Made by a program: the position numbers and the translations under genes. DNA of 64,000 bases. Origin: Aquila chrysaetos chrysaetos. Its lineage: Eukaryota; Chordata; Aves; Accipitriformes; Accipitridae. Of this stretch, positions 1 to 13,300 are shown one piece after another (the first letter of the stretch is position 1; each line of letters starts with the position of its first letter). The notes under the pieces are model-generated. The model ran no database searches. It was not told the DNA's origin and saw nothing but the letters and a program-made list of their open reading frames with translations. The DNA is taken from positions 29,678,363 through 29,742,362 of the forward strand of contig NC_044005.1 of assembly GCF_900496995.4 (NCBI RefSeq). Direction: 5' to 3'.

Positions 1-1235
1 GTGGCTCATCCTTCCTGAGGCAGCTGTCTTGGCCAGGCTTGCCTTCCAGACGCCGCACTGAGGATGAGCCATGCTCTGTGCTCAGCTGGACTGCTTTACT
101 TCTCACCTGCAAGAGTGCAGTGTGTTCTACCAGTGTAGCACATACCAGGGGTCCTCCAGAGCATGCATGGCTATACATCTTATTAAATTGATACTCTCCT
201 CTGATAATGACTGCATACAAAATCCTTAGGCTCTGGCAGATTTTGCTGCAGTAGTTTAAAATGAAAATGCAGGGTTTGGTGTATTAAAACTACATGTTAG
301 CACCTTGTGGCACAGTTGACCTAAAACTGTTTTTGCATCTCAGCTGCTCCTGCATGGAGTCTGGTGTCTGGATATCAGTTGCTGCTGAAGATGAGTTTAA
401 GCTAGATTTGTGCCAGAGACTCTGACACGCAGGCATGGGTTCCCTTTCACAAGCTTTCATTATCACTGTGATGACCTCTAGAAGAGGGAAATGCAGCAAA
501 TGATTGAGATGAAAGGAGAGACCATAGGAGTAATTTAAACCACAGCTGTTTAAAAGCTTTACTTGGCTAAGTGTTTGGTCAACTCAAGTATGTCTGCCCT
601 TTCCAAGCCAGGCATGATACAGCTTATTTCCTGTTATATGACTAGATTTACAACATGTGCATGGGACAGTTAATTGACACTACATCTACCGTTTGTCATA
701 TTTACTCTGCATGTGCAGGTTGTAAATACATTGTGCAGTATACGCCTCCATTTCCAAACTGTCTCTGAGAGTATTTTGGCAACAGCATCTCACTGACAGC
801 TGTAAGTTTACCACAGTGTGCCCTTAAGAGGAAGAACATGGCTATTAGCAGGTTATGGTCATAGATTGGGCATCCTGAGTTAGAGGAAAAAGACTAAAAG
901 AAGAAAACTGTCCCTGAAGTATTTGAGAGAAAGTTTTTTAGCAATCCTCCTACGTCTTTTTTTCAGTGGTCCCAACTCTGCCATAATCTAATGATGGTTC
1001 ATGTTTTTGCCTGACCTTTTAGTGGGGTTTCTTGCTTGTTTTTAATTTGGGAATCCTGTTTTCCTTTGGATGCTTTATACTGTGTGACAGAGAAAGTATA
1101 TAGGGAAAGCAATCTTATGTGATTTGCATGTCTTAAATCTCATATGTTGGTTTACCATACTGTGTATGTGCATCTCTTCTGCTCTGAAGAATGGTACTGC
1201 TGTAAGATTACTGTAATGTATAGAATAACCTACAT

Positions 1236-1305
1236 AGCTGAGGGAGCAGGAAGGGTCCCAGGTCTCCTCTGCTCTGGCTTACTGCCGTAACCACTAACCA
1301 ACAGT
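1236..1305 (-). repeat. MIR-like SINE fragment
   Basis: The + strand reads like the reverse complement of the MIR core: AGGTCTCCT, then CTGCCGTAACCACTAACCA. The latter corresponds to the TGGTTAGTG box near the start of the element. It is short and diverged. Masking against an amniote repeat library would settle it. Confidence 0.55.
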
Positions 1306-3224
1306 ATCAAGTTCCGTCTTCCTTGCTTTACCTTTGGTGCCAAGTGTCTCCTGTTTTCAGTTGCGTAATGGGCTGCTTTTAGCAGGAGATGAGGCTGAAT
1401 GAAGGCAATATTTTAGTTTTGTCACTAGAGAGCCCTTGGAGGAGCCGCAGCTTTGAGTGGCTCTGTAGTAAAGAAAGCTTAAAACACACACCTATTAGCT
1501 GATGATTTTCTGACTGCTAGGCAGTTAGTTATATGAAAGGTGCTCTGACTTGGGAACTTCTGGACGTGACGAGAAAGCGCAATTGCAAAGTGTCAAGGAA
1601 ACCTGTGTGTTTGAGAGGCACCCGGCAAAGTTAGGCACTTCAGAGGTCAAGTAGCAGTTCTGGATGCGGCCCTTTCTAGATATCTCTCTTTAGTGTTTCA
1701 GACGTTTTAAAAAACACGAGTGTAAAATTTGCATAATCTTATATTCAGGTTAAGCTCCCCAATTGGAAACAGTGTCTTTGCATGCTACCACAGCAAGTTC
1801 TTTTTTTTAGTTTGCAACTTGTGTATGTATAACAGGCAAAGAAAAGTTCTCTACTTAGCTTGACAAGGAGTTGTTAGGAGTGTTACTAAACCTTTTAATA
1901 AAAAGTGGATACTGCTTCTTGCTCAGGGACTGCCTTGTGCTCAGAACTCTGATGCCCTCTTTCATTGACCCCTCTGCAAAGTGGCCAACAGTACTCTGAA
2001 GATAGAAATTAGCTTTTAGTTTGCAACCACTGGGTTTTGGTTTGTGGGTTTTTTTTGGTTTTTTTGCTGGTTCTTATATAGATCACTGTGTCTGAACACT
2101 TTTTCTAACAGGAGGGTTTTTTTATAGTTGTTCCAACTATTTAATGGAGCTGTGCCCTAGACAAAATGCCTGCATATCTGTTTCTAATGTTAAATTTGAC
2201 AAACCCAACTTTTTAGGCTGATTTAATTACCACTGAAGTAAAAAGATTGGAAGTCAAGCAAGCGCTAGGAGTTCTGTTTTGGTAGCAGTACGTGGGAACG
2301 CTTTTGGTAAAAAGAGTGCCCCTGCATTTCTGCTTTAAACCAAACTGAACGTGCTTTGTCTTTGTCATTATTTCAGTTGTTGCCTTCACTGCAGTGTTTC
2401 TTTTCCCGCTCTGCTCCCCCTTCGCTGTGCTCTGTTCCTATTAGGGAATGGAGCCATACTTAACAATTTTTAGTTTTCACTCTATTTACAGCTTCTAGTA
2501 CTAAAGACAGCACAGTGAAATCACTGCAGTCACTGGCAAGTTTATCCCGGTGGCCTCCAGGGTGCAGAGCAGACAAAGGGACCCAGCATAGCAATAAAAG
2601 GACCAGCTGTTCCTCTCTGCTCCGTTTTTGTTCTGAGGCTCTATCAGGCTGCCAAGAGCCTTGCTGGTGATTCTGATAAGTTTAGAGTTGAGGTGCATAC
2701 CAAATATTCAAGTGGAAGAGCAAGAAAAGACTGACACAGAAGATGGCAGTGCAAAAGGGATCTAGAAACCCCAGAAACAGCACCCTCTGCCTTGCAGAGC
2801 TGCTAGGATGGCTGCTAATCTGTTGTCCGGTGATTAAATGTAACTTGACTTGAATTGTATAAATTTCTTAATTATGAATTGTGCTTTACAAATCTGTTCA
2901 TTACACATTAGCTATGAAAATGTAGTTTTTCTTCCTTCAGTCCAGCCCAAGGTAGTGTTTGGGGAGAATCACAAAAAGGGGGGTGCAGCTTGCCATACAT
3001 GCTTTTCCTGCAAAAATTCTGAGTTAAAATGTAAAATAGCCTTTTTTTTTTTTTTTTTTAAATAGCTCTTTGATGGAAACTCTGAAGTGCTACATCTCAG
3101 ATTTAAAAAAAAAATGTTTGAAGGGGAAGAAATGCAAGCAGTTTTTATTGCGGATTTTGCTGCTGCTTTGGTATAAATTACTTTTCCTTACATTTCAAAA
3201 TACTTTGTATTGGAGAAGTAGCTC

Positions 3225-3352
3225 TCATCATTCCTATTACATAGATGTGAAAATTGAGGTATAAAATGAAGAAGTGATTTGGTTGCCCTGGAGTTCACTG
3301 AGGCAGCCACGAAAAAAACCTGCCTTCTGCACTAGTGCAGGACTCCAGTCAT
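3225..3352 (-). repeat. MIR-like SINE fragment
   Basis: The + strand shows the reverse-complement MIR pattern: TACATAGATGTGAAAATTGAGG (usually TTTACAGATGAGGAAACTGAGG), then a diverged middle, then GCAGGACTCCAGTC (usually CAGGACTCCCAGTC). Order and spacing fit the family, with many substitutions, so it is old. Confidence 0.65.
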
Positions 3353-4959
3353 TAAGCATCCTTCAGATTTCCATACGAAAGGTTGGATTCTAATTCATGG
3401 GAGCACCTTTGTGACTGATACTGGGAACATTTACCTCCTTTTTAACTTGTGCCATGAAATTCTTTTGGGACAAAAAAACCTCAGCTTTTTTGCTCCTTTT
3501 TTCTTGTCTTTATTCCATTCCTTTCTTTCTAGATTTTGATTATTTTTGTTTCTTCTACTCCCAAAGTTGTTTCCTTTTCTATTTATAGTTGTCCTCCTCA
3601 TAATAGTATCAGACATCTTCCAGCAGTGAACTGGGATAGGACTAGTATATACGCATGCTTTGTTCTTATGCTTTCATTACTTCCCTGCGGAGTTTCATGG
3701 GCAGAGGCAGCAAAGGTGGAAGTGGGGTTTTTTTATGATGAAGAGTTTTTGTTTACTCTTCAGAGAAGGCAGTGAAAGGAGATGCCTTGCATTTGGAGCA
3801 GATGAGGCTTTCTATGGTTCTTACTTCCTGGGAGAGTAATTTCATCATTTTAATACTCAAGAACACTGCTGCACAAAAATATTTTAAGTATGTCATTTCA
3901 CATGGACAGATGAGCTAGTTGTCTTGGTCCTTGAGGACTGTGCTCATAAACTGGCTGTATTTTTGAGATGTTAGGAGGTTCATGGTAGCATACACCAGAC
4001 AAGTTGTTTGCTTAGAGAGAAACCTGTGGTCAGTAAGCTGCTCCTGTAGCCATTTGTACTGGAGATGGACAGAAAGGTAAGGGAGAGTAGGTTTAAGAGC
4101 TTTCAGTTTAAGCCTTCTGTTTGGAGTCAAAGTAAATCCTGGGATGTGCAATTCCTCCACGCACATTATTCTGTTACCCTTCCCTGCCTACTTTTTGACA
4201 CGTGCACATGTTGGGAACTACTGTTCTAGTTACATTTTTAGACTACACAAGTATGGATTATAAAAATTAATTAAAAAATAAACCGCCACGCTTCAAAAAG
4301 GTATTTGAAATAACTTTATGAATTTAATGTTAGGTAATACAGAAGATGATAAAAGGAACCACTGGGGGGATAAAAAGAGGAAGAGAGTGGAAGACAAGAC
4401 TAGTCAGAGAGATGGTAAATTTTAAATGTTACTTGTATTGCTAAGAATTAGAAAGTATTGAATATTTTACCAAGGGTTTGGTGGTTTGTTTGTTTGTTTT
4501 TTTTTTTTTTACTTTAATAATTTTGTAGCCAGTTCCTTACATTGAAGGAATTGTGGTATTGAAGCCAAAGGTTTAAACATGGGTAGTAAAACAAATACAG
4601 CTCAAAGATTAAAAAAAAAAAAAAAAAAAAAAAAAATTAAGTTTTCTGCAACCACAGATAAAGAACTGTATTTTCTTTTTAGCACTTTGAGACAGAAATT
4701 TGCATGTTCACATAATACTCCTTCCCCTTCCTTTTAATGTCCCTGTTTGTTGTTTTGGGGTTTTTCTGGTTTTTGGGTTTTTTTGGTTTTTTTGAAACTT
4801 CACAGCATTGTGCAACTGCATATCCTTTCTAGAAATACTAAAATGGAAAACTCTTCCCTGAACTCAATTAGCTATTGATAGATGAGTGCATAGATCTGTC
4901 AAGCAACTTCATTTGCATTGTAGCAAGGCTTGGAGGGCTTAGCTGACAGAGGGGTATCC

Positions 4960-5110
4960 CACTGCGCGACGTAGAGCTGCTCAGACACAAAGGAAGAGGC
5001 CGTTTCTGCCTCCAAGTTAACAATATAAATGAGAAAGATGATGGATGGAAGAAAAAAGTGTTATTCTTATTTTACAAATTAGGATCTGAAACAGCAGGGG
5101 TCGTTTGGCA
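4960..5110 (-). repeat. MIR-like SINE fragment
   Basis: ACACAAAGGAAGAGGCCG, TTTCTGCCTCCAAGTTAACA and ATATAAATGAGA are followed by TTATTCTTATTTTACAAATT. This is the order seen in reverse-oriented MIR-type elements of sauropsids (phrases like CCTGCCCCAAAGAGCTTACA then ATTTTACAGATG). It is diverged, and recognition is from memory of the consensus. Confidence 0.55.
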
Positions 5111-7071
5111 TGTTCCTTTCAGCAGCAGGACATGCTGAAGCAGGTCATGGTCAGTAATTTCTATGTCTATATTGCAACTGCAGTTTTGCAGTGCAAATAT
5201 TTGTTGTGTTGTGTGATGAACTATATTGGTGAGCCAATCCAAGCTAAAAATAACCACCCCCCCAAAAAAATAATGCTCAAGCTGCCATTGTCAGCAAAAG
5301 AAATGCTTGCCAAACTATATATACGCTTAAGATAAAGTGTCTTTGCTGGAGTTATAGTAGAAATCCGCAGCAGAACTGAAGTGGGTCTCATGTTAGAGTC
5401 TAGTGTCTGGCAAGCGGTTTTAATTTTCTTCTTACTGAATTTAAAAAAAAATACACTGAGATATACTGTAGTGCTGTGAAAAGGACCTTGTCCACTATCC
5501 TTAGTAAGACTGAGCTTGAGACAGGAAACCTAAGGATGGAGTAATAGGAAATTTTAGGAAATACAGATTTGTATTTGCTGTTTGGGAGTGGCTCTATTTT
5601 ATTTATGAAGCTGTGTTGCCTGTTTATCCTCTGCCTTCTCCCATCACTTCTCTTCTGCTGCTTGCTGCTAATGCAAATGTATGCAAGATTAGGCAAATCC
5701 TGGCAGCCAGTTGATGAGAAGGCAGAAAGGCCTTGCCAGGAGAGCAATTAGTCTCATTTTTGTTCTTTCATTTTATTTGTTATTAGATATTTTCTCTTCT
5801 TATTCCTGAGGAGATGTCATTTGGCAGACAGGTGGATCGTAGGCCATTCCTATGCCCACTGTGACTAGTGCGGCAGGCAAGGTGGCATTTTATACCAGAG
5901 TGCATCATTAATCAGCTAGAGATCACACAGTAATAACTGGACTGTCACTTTTAAAAGGGAAATCTGTGGACGTTTCTATAATCAAAATAGTGCTACATTG
6001 TCTCTTCCTCCCCTTAAACCTTCTGGTTTTAAAATGCAAGAAATAGCTTTCAACATTCATAAAGAAATTCCCTTTCTGCTCAGCAGCAGCAGTGCAGGCT
6101 GTCATTTATACCTTCTTGTTTCTCTAGCTCCTCAAACAGCCCATTTGCTTCTGTAATTCCCAGCTGTTCAGTCCTGTTCGGTACCGCCCCCCTCACTATT
6201 CTGCATGTGTATTTGTGTGGCCACTTCAGTGGCCTGGATTGCAAACCAAACCTGTTTGAAAATACAATATAATTTCCCAACCCTGCCCCCCTCCCTTATT
6301 TCTAACTTAATTAGGATCCTAGGTCTTATTTGGTTTTCCACTAGGAGTGTACCACACACAAATTCATGTGTGTTACATTGCTTATAAAAATATCAGGAGA
6401 ACAGTTATATTTCAACCAGACCAGTCACCCAGTCTGGTTAACCACATAGATGTGCTTGTTCTTGTGAAGGCAGAGTGCAGGGCAGGAATAAAGGCATGGA
6501 GGTGTGGGGAGAGGGCTGAAAGATTGTCTGCTAGACTATACTGGGGCAAGTGCAGGTGAGAAGAGCCCTTTAAGCTGTTTTTTACCATTGAAGTCTCTGT
6601 TTAATGCCACGTACTTTCTTTAAATGTAAATATTTTGGGATTTCAAAGTGTACATACAAGGAAAAGCAAATTGGTAGTGTGTGTGGGGTTGGGGCTTTTT
6701 TTTTTTTTTCTATCTTAACTAATCTTCATTGATACTTTATAAATTGAATCAAATTGTTAGGTTTCCAGGTTGACATCCGAGTAAGACTTTTATGTCTTAC
6801 TCATGTCCTATATATGTGCAACTTCTAAGTTGAGTTGGTATTGAAGAGTAAAATCTTATGGCTTCCGCAGCTTGGAAACTAAGGAGGAAATATTCAACTA
6901 TTGAAGAGATAAGACAAAGGTTATAATATTATCCCAGTTTACTACTGCTATCTGTTTGAAAGTCAGAGCCTTACCGCATATCTAGAATAACCTGGATGCT
7001 TGAAAAAGAAGTTTGATCATTCTGCCTTTTTTTTTTTCTTTTTTTTTTATCCCCTTCTTCTTCAATGGAAG

Positions 7072-7319
7072 ATGCCAGTGATGGTGGACGGTCCTATAAA
7101 ACAGTTTTGGATCGCTGGAGAGAGTCACTTCTTTCTTCTACCAGCTTGTCCCAAGTCTTCCTTCATCTGTCTACATTGGATCGAAGTGTCATCTGGTCAA
7201 AGTCCATCCTCAATGCTCGCTGTAAAGTGTGTCGAAAGAAAGGTGATGCAGAAAGCATGGTGCTGTGTGATGGCTGTGATCGAGGCTATCATACTTACTG
7301 TATCAGGCCCAAGCTGAAG
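7072..7319 (+). CDS. BAZ1A: BAZ1A exon: pre-PHD helix and first part of PHD finger
   Basis: The acceptor AG at 7070-7071 follows a long T/C tract and the donor is AAG|GTATCT at 7320. The first two bases complete an Asp codon split across the previous intron, which matches the residues I recall at this point in human BAZ1A. The exon carries the first six zinc ligands, in CKVC, LCDGC and YHTYC. It ends in phase 0. The acceptor is inferred from the match; an AG at 7077-7078 is the alternative. Confidence 0.93.
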
Positions 7320-10300
7320 GTATCTGAGGAAAAAGAAGTCCTTCCTTTTCACACAAAACTTGAGTAGTTCTTATGACTTAATTGCATATAACTAGTGCTT
7401 TTTTTTTTTTTTTTTTCCTCTTCTCTTCTGTTTCTAGGTCATTCCTGAAGGAGACTGGTTTTGTCCAGAGTGCCGACCAAAACAGCGCTCTAGACGCCTC
7501 TCCTCCAGACAGAGACCTTCTGTGGAAAGTGATGAAGAGACTACTGAACGACTAGGAGAAGGGGAAGAAGAGGCAAACTATGATGAAATGGGACAAAGTG
7601 AGGAAGAGCATTACGAAGAAGAGCAAGATGAGGAGGATGAATCTCAAGAGGAAGAAGAGATAAGGTAAATAGACACCTGTTAAAGTGGTTTCCTGCTGCA
7701 ATATCATCTTAATTATTAGGTGGAGTAATTCTTCACATAAGCACATATCTTGAAAATCCAGTCTGAAAAAGATGTTTATTTAAAAAAAAAGGCAGTTTGT
7801 TATGAATTTGGTGCTTACTGTTGGGTTTAATATTAACAAAAGTTAGGTCCACTGGACTTAGACTCACTTTTCAGGATGAAAATTCTAGCCTTGGATGTAT
7901 GGGTGAGAGACGGCCATCAGAGTTGCAGTTCTGTACACCTACCATTTGAATATAAGGTGGAGAGAGTTTCAAACAATAAAAACCACCCCTCCCCCCAAAA
8001 AAAACCCCTACAACAAACCACCAAGAAACCCTCCCACCAAAACCAACCAAACAAAAAAGACCCCAAACAACTCAGTAATCCAATGTGATAATTTCAGTGA
8101 AGTGATGAATTTGATACACATGCCAGGAGCATAAAAGTTGAAGGAAACTTTCCTGATCTCAGAGTATTTTTCTTCTTTTTGGTACAGTCTTTTGAATTGA
8201 CTGAAGCAAGATTATTTGCAGCTCTGACAGTTGGGATTCAATAGTTGGAGAGAACTTGCATCTCCTTGAGAAGTAAATTTATCTCTGGGATCTTCCTTCT
8301 CGAGTATTAGCTATAAACCCTGACTAGAGCATAACTTTTATACTTAGTGCAGTTTATGTAGCTGATAATATTGTTCAAAAATCCTAGTAGTTAACAGTTG
8401 CTGTGAGAAGTAAGTGATTTTAAGAAATTGATAGCTGGTGCTCCAGTTAATGCATTCGTATTGCACAAGCTGCAAGGATGATCAGAATTCTAAGCATTTC
8501 TTTAAAGCATGTCCTCCACATAATATTTAATTAAGAGACTTCCGAACAGTATTTAAGATAATGGTAATTGGATGACTGCATCGGCTTGAAAGCAAGCTGC
8601 TTACCAGTCCAACCTTGAATGCTGGGTTTTTTAAATGCTGAATTAGAAGACTGAGAGGAAAAGAAAGGAACGGAATTTTAGGATGAATAAACATAATTGT
8701 TCACTTTTTGTAGCCCATCAAAGCAAGGAAGACCCCAGGTCAAGTTTCCATTAAAAATGAGAGCAGCCAAACTCAACAATCCGTTCTCAAGTCAGAACAG
8801 CCAGCGTCAGGCAAGATACGCTTCTCGGAGTCAGCAAAACACACCTAAGCAAACTGAATCTTCATCTAAAGTTACCAGAAGGGGTTTAAGAAAGGTAAAA
8901 TCGGCCCCTCCATCAGTGACAAAGCCTTCTTTAAGACTTAATAGCCGGACCACTCGTCAGAGCCAAAGTTCGTTAGAAGCAGATGTATTTGTGGAATTAC
9001 TCGGTCCTCGAAGAAGACGAAGAGGAAGAAAGAGTGCTGATAACACACTGGAAAATAGCCCCTCCAATTCTCTTGGATTTAGAATTGTTGATACCGCAGA
9101 CTCGAACGAACGACTTAGGAAGTACCCAGTTTCCTCTTCAAAGCTTTCTCTTCCTGTTAATGAACCCAAGAGAAGAGGCAGGAAACGACAATCCACAGGT
9201 TAGAGAAATGTGTTTGTCCAGAATGAAAACAATATTCTGTTCTGTGCTATAATATTTGCGTGGTAGAGCAAGGAGACTAGAAGTGGTGGTTGAAGGCATT
9301 TTTACCACTTCCAACAAGACAGTTCCCTTCTTTTGCAGTGACAGAAGCGAACCATAAAAAAAATTTCGGTCATCTAAAGAACAAATACTTAATTTGCCAA
9401 GGAGATTTCTCATATCTATTTGACATTTTATAATTGCACACAATATGGAGCAATTGCTATTAAGTGGATAGAAAATGTGAAAGTGATATTTATGCCTTAA
9501 CCCATGCAAATGCAAATGTTTACTTATAGCTTTTATGGTCTTGTTTTATTAAAGAGTTAAAACAGTGAAGAACACAGATGTAGGCAAGGTAGTGAAATTG
9601 GGAATATACACTTACAACAAGAAACTGCTACAAGAATTAAAATGTTGTCTATCTGGTATAGGGCTAACAGTGTCCTTGCTTGTTAAGCTAATACCAAGTG
9701 TTTGATGGGAGGGAAATACTTGGAAAGCTACAATAACCTTTTAAAAACAAAAAGGACCCATTGTGAGACTGAAGAGTGTAAAACAGCTTGCACTCCAGTG
9801 TGGCAGCCTTGTATTCTGTAACATTTCTGCCCTTCACCATTGGGAGTTTCTGGGCTTATCCTCTAACCACCCTGCTGACTACTCTTGAAAGCAGATAAAA
9901 CCACTCTGAATAGAGGTTTTGTGGAAGTAAAAGTTATGAGCAAGCGGCTTATTCTGTTTTTCTCTAATAGGGCTTTTCTTTAAGTGTTTAACAAATTGTT
10001 TTAAAATTGAAAAAATCTTTTCCAAAATTAATGCGATGAAGGAGAATGGAGGAGGAACCCAGCTAAGTCCTGGTACTTTGCATTTTGTACAGCAAGAGAG
10101 ACAGTTAGTGGTTAATAACAAGGCTGTAGTATAGTTAATACCTGAAGCCAAACTACATGAGTTGTGCCCTGAAACAACAGTTTTAGTACCTAAGAATAAT
10201 GGTGTTTCACTTTTTTATTATTTTTTTTATTTTACTTGTCAGGTTTTTATTTTTATCTGGTGGGGGGGTGTTTTGTTTTGTTGTTTGTTTTTTTCAGAAT

Positions 10301-13300
10301 CATCTCCTCAAACCTCATTGAACAGGAGAAGTTCAGGACGTCAAGGGGGAGTCCATGAACTCTCAGCTTTTGAACAACTTGTAGTGGAACTGGTACGACA
10401 TGACGACAGCTGGCCTTTCATGAAACTGGTTTCCAAAATCCAGGTAACCCATAGAACTGTAGAGGGAATGATAATGATTGAGAATCCTGTTTGCTGCCAG
10501 TAAAACTTGAGATTTTATAGAACTGCCCAAACGGGAAGACAGCTAAGCAATGGGATTCAGAAGAACTCTCGCGTTTTAGCTCAACTATTTGATGCCAGAA
10601 AAAACTTTTCCAATTGACATGTTATTGGGAAAATTTTAACCATGCTTGCCATCAGGCATTTAATAATGTGAAATGCTTTGATTTGAGAAAACAAACAAAC
10701 AAACAAACAAAACCAAACCAAAACAAAACCAAATAGAGCACAGGACTGCTAAAGGTAAGCTTATGGTTATTAATTAATTAGTTGAATTAATCTTCAATTT
10801 ATGCAAAGGTGTTTTGAGAATAGACCTGCAATAAAATAACAAGGTAGGAACAGCTTCACTCTGATGTTAACTGTAATGCAGTAAAAAGATGATTTCTTAC
10901 CTTAGTTCTTAATTTAATTTCCCTCTTGTTTAGATTTTAAAATACTTGATGGTAAAGTAGGTACCCAAAGTAAGCGCTGCTTTAGAGGTTTATATTACAA
11001 TAAAAGTTCCCAGAGCACGTCTGCTTTTCTGCAGGCTGCACTGGCTTGTCAGTTGTAAGGCACTGCTGAACTATCGTACCCTAACAAAGTGCCTGTCCTC
11101 TCCAAGCCCTCTGGAGCAACTCTGCACAGGCATTCTTGCAGGAATTAGAGCTTGGTGTTTAAGTGCTCTATTAAAGTTAACGGTGATAGCTGTTAAATGA
11201 AGACTTGAAACTCTGAATTCAGTGACAGATAGCTGGAAGGATTAATGTATCTGGACAGAAAGAATTATGTACAAATGTGAATGAAAGATGAAAGCGCAGA
11301 AGAGGAGAGGAATTTTGAATGAAACGGAGACTAGCTCTGCCTACTAGAGTACAGAAATTACACTGGAAAGTGCAATAATCAGGTGAATGCAAGGAAGCTT
11401 CTTTAGGAGGGATGGAGAATACAACTTAATTTTGATCCTGAAAAGAATCTGCTAGAATTCAGTGCATTCCAGTTTGCCTGAGTCAATCACTAAGGGATAG
11501 TCTCTGTATACTTAGGAAAGAAAAATCCATACCCGAGTGACCCATATTTTCTTCATTGTGATAGAAATTTTGGTTTAAACTTTTTGCTGCCTTTAAGACA
11601 ATGTAAAGAATACATTGAATGATCAGTGCATAGCAAGCCAGAAAGAGAAAATTACCTTTCTTTTTAGTACTTATGTAAACAGCACTCCTAATGGAAAAGG
11701 AATTAAAAGTGTGTCAATCTAATTCTGTATCTCTACTAATTCTTTCTCTAGGTTCATTTCCAGGTTGCACTTGATATAGTAACAGGCCATAACCAAGAAC
11801 TTGGTTTTAAAACATACATAATGGTGCATGTGGGTTTGTTGTTTTTTAAAAAAAAAAGGGGGGGGGGGGTCAAATTTCGATCAAATATCTTTTTCTTTCG
11901 CCCCCCCCGCCCCACTTTGTGAGTGAGACAGAGTCACCCTAAGCTTGGTGCTTACCTTGAATTCAAAATTTGTGATCCGAATGATCAGTGCCCTTAAGGG
12001 TTAGGCAATCCTTTTCCTCCCCTTACTTTTATCACATAAACACTGTGGCTGTTTATCTCTGGTACTTGCACACTGTGTCCTGAAACTAGAAAGGTTCACT
12101 ACCTTCTCTTAAAAACAACTAAATGGAATCTCAGGATTTCATTTCTCATGCAAGACTGCAAGACAGTGAATAGTGGTGGAGTAAAAATGGTCATTACTCA
12201 TGATTAAGGTTCTTTTAATATTGTAATATGTTACAGGAAAATGAAAAGTTTTAAGATCTTGGAAATAATTTTTGTGCTTGACAGATGGGAATAGCTGGAA
12301 CACCATAATGCTTATCTGCTCATGCAATTTTCTTACAGGATATTTAGGATTAGATTTATTCATTGAATTGCTGGCTAATGTTTGTTGTGGTCTGCTATAA
12401 AAAATGGAGAAGCAGTACCTGAAAACTAATATTCAGTTCAGGAAATGGAGGTGGTTACTTGGGACTTCTCAGTTTTATTTAAAAACAAAACCAAAATGCT
12501 TTCTGCTAATGCATGATTTGCTTAATTTTTTACATAGGTAGAATTTTAAGCTTCCATTTGTTTGCTTATGAATCTTTTTTTTTCTTCTTTAAGGTACCAG
12601 ACTACTATGATATCATCAAAAAACCTATTGCCTTAAATATAATCCGTGAAAAAGTGAATAAATGTGAATATAAGTTAGCATGTAAGTATTCTTTTTTGAA
12701 AGAGGTAATGAACCCTGTTCTCTCTCTTTAAAATCTTGTCCTAAAATAGAGCTTTGTCAGAGGATTAGAAAGCTGAAATTGTGTTTGGTGTGGGGTTTTG
12801 TAGTGTTCTGTTTTGTGGGTTTTTTTTTAAAAGAGCATTTACTAATATTTTTTTAAATAAGATTTGTTGAACATAGTTCTTTTACCGCCAAAATACATGA
12901 TGTACAGATAGATAAGAAATGAGCAGCTGAGAAACTGCTGGTAATTTCTCAAGCCTTTGGTGTCAGTGAGTGACACTGATGAAATATTTAGAAAAGGTAG
13001 TATTGTTACTGCTTGATTTGTATTTCCTTTATTGATAATCAGAGAAATTTAAGAATGTTTACATGGCACTTCACTAATATAATGATAGAAACTTGACATG
13101 TCTGTAAAGACATGTTTGTGTTGCAACTCTGTAGGATCACTGTACTAATTCAGTGGTGTCATACTGCTTTATCATACTGCTGTCTGATGACTTGAGACAC
13201 TAATTTTTTTACATTTTATTTACTAGCGGAATTCATTGAAGACATTGAGCTGATGTTTTCGAACTGCTTTGAATACAACCCTCGTAACACAAGTGAAGCA

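Larger units (their letters stand above)
1..7071 (+). other. BAZ1A: BAZ1A intron upstream of the PHD exon
   Basis: I looked for the exon that should precede the PHD exon (in human it includes a segment like ALFQIEQGIERRF) and did not find it, so the intron is longer than 7 kb. It contains three MIR-like SINE fragments, an A26 run (4611-4636), T-rich tracts and no gene that I can support. Confidence 0.75.

Noticed and set aside
7320-7437. Possible U12-type intron, because the donor reads GTATCT
   Set aside because: The U12 donor consensus is GTATCCTT. Here GTATCTGAGG diverges, and the acceptor is an ordinary pyrimidine-rich TTTCTAG.
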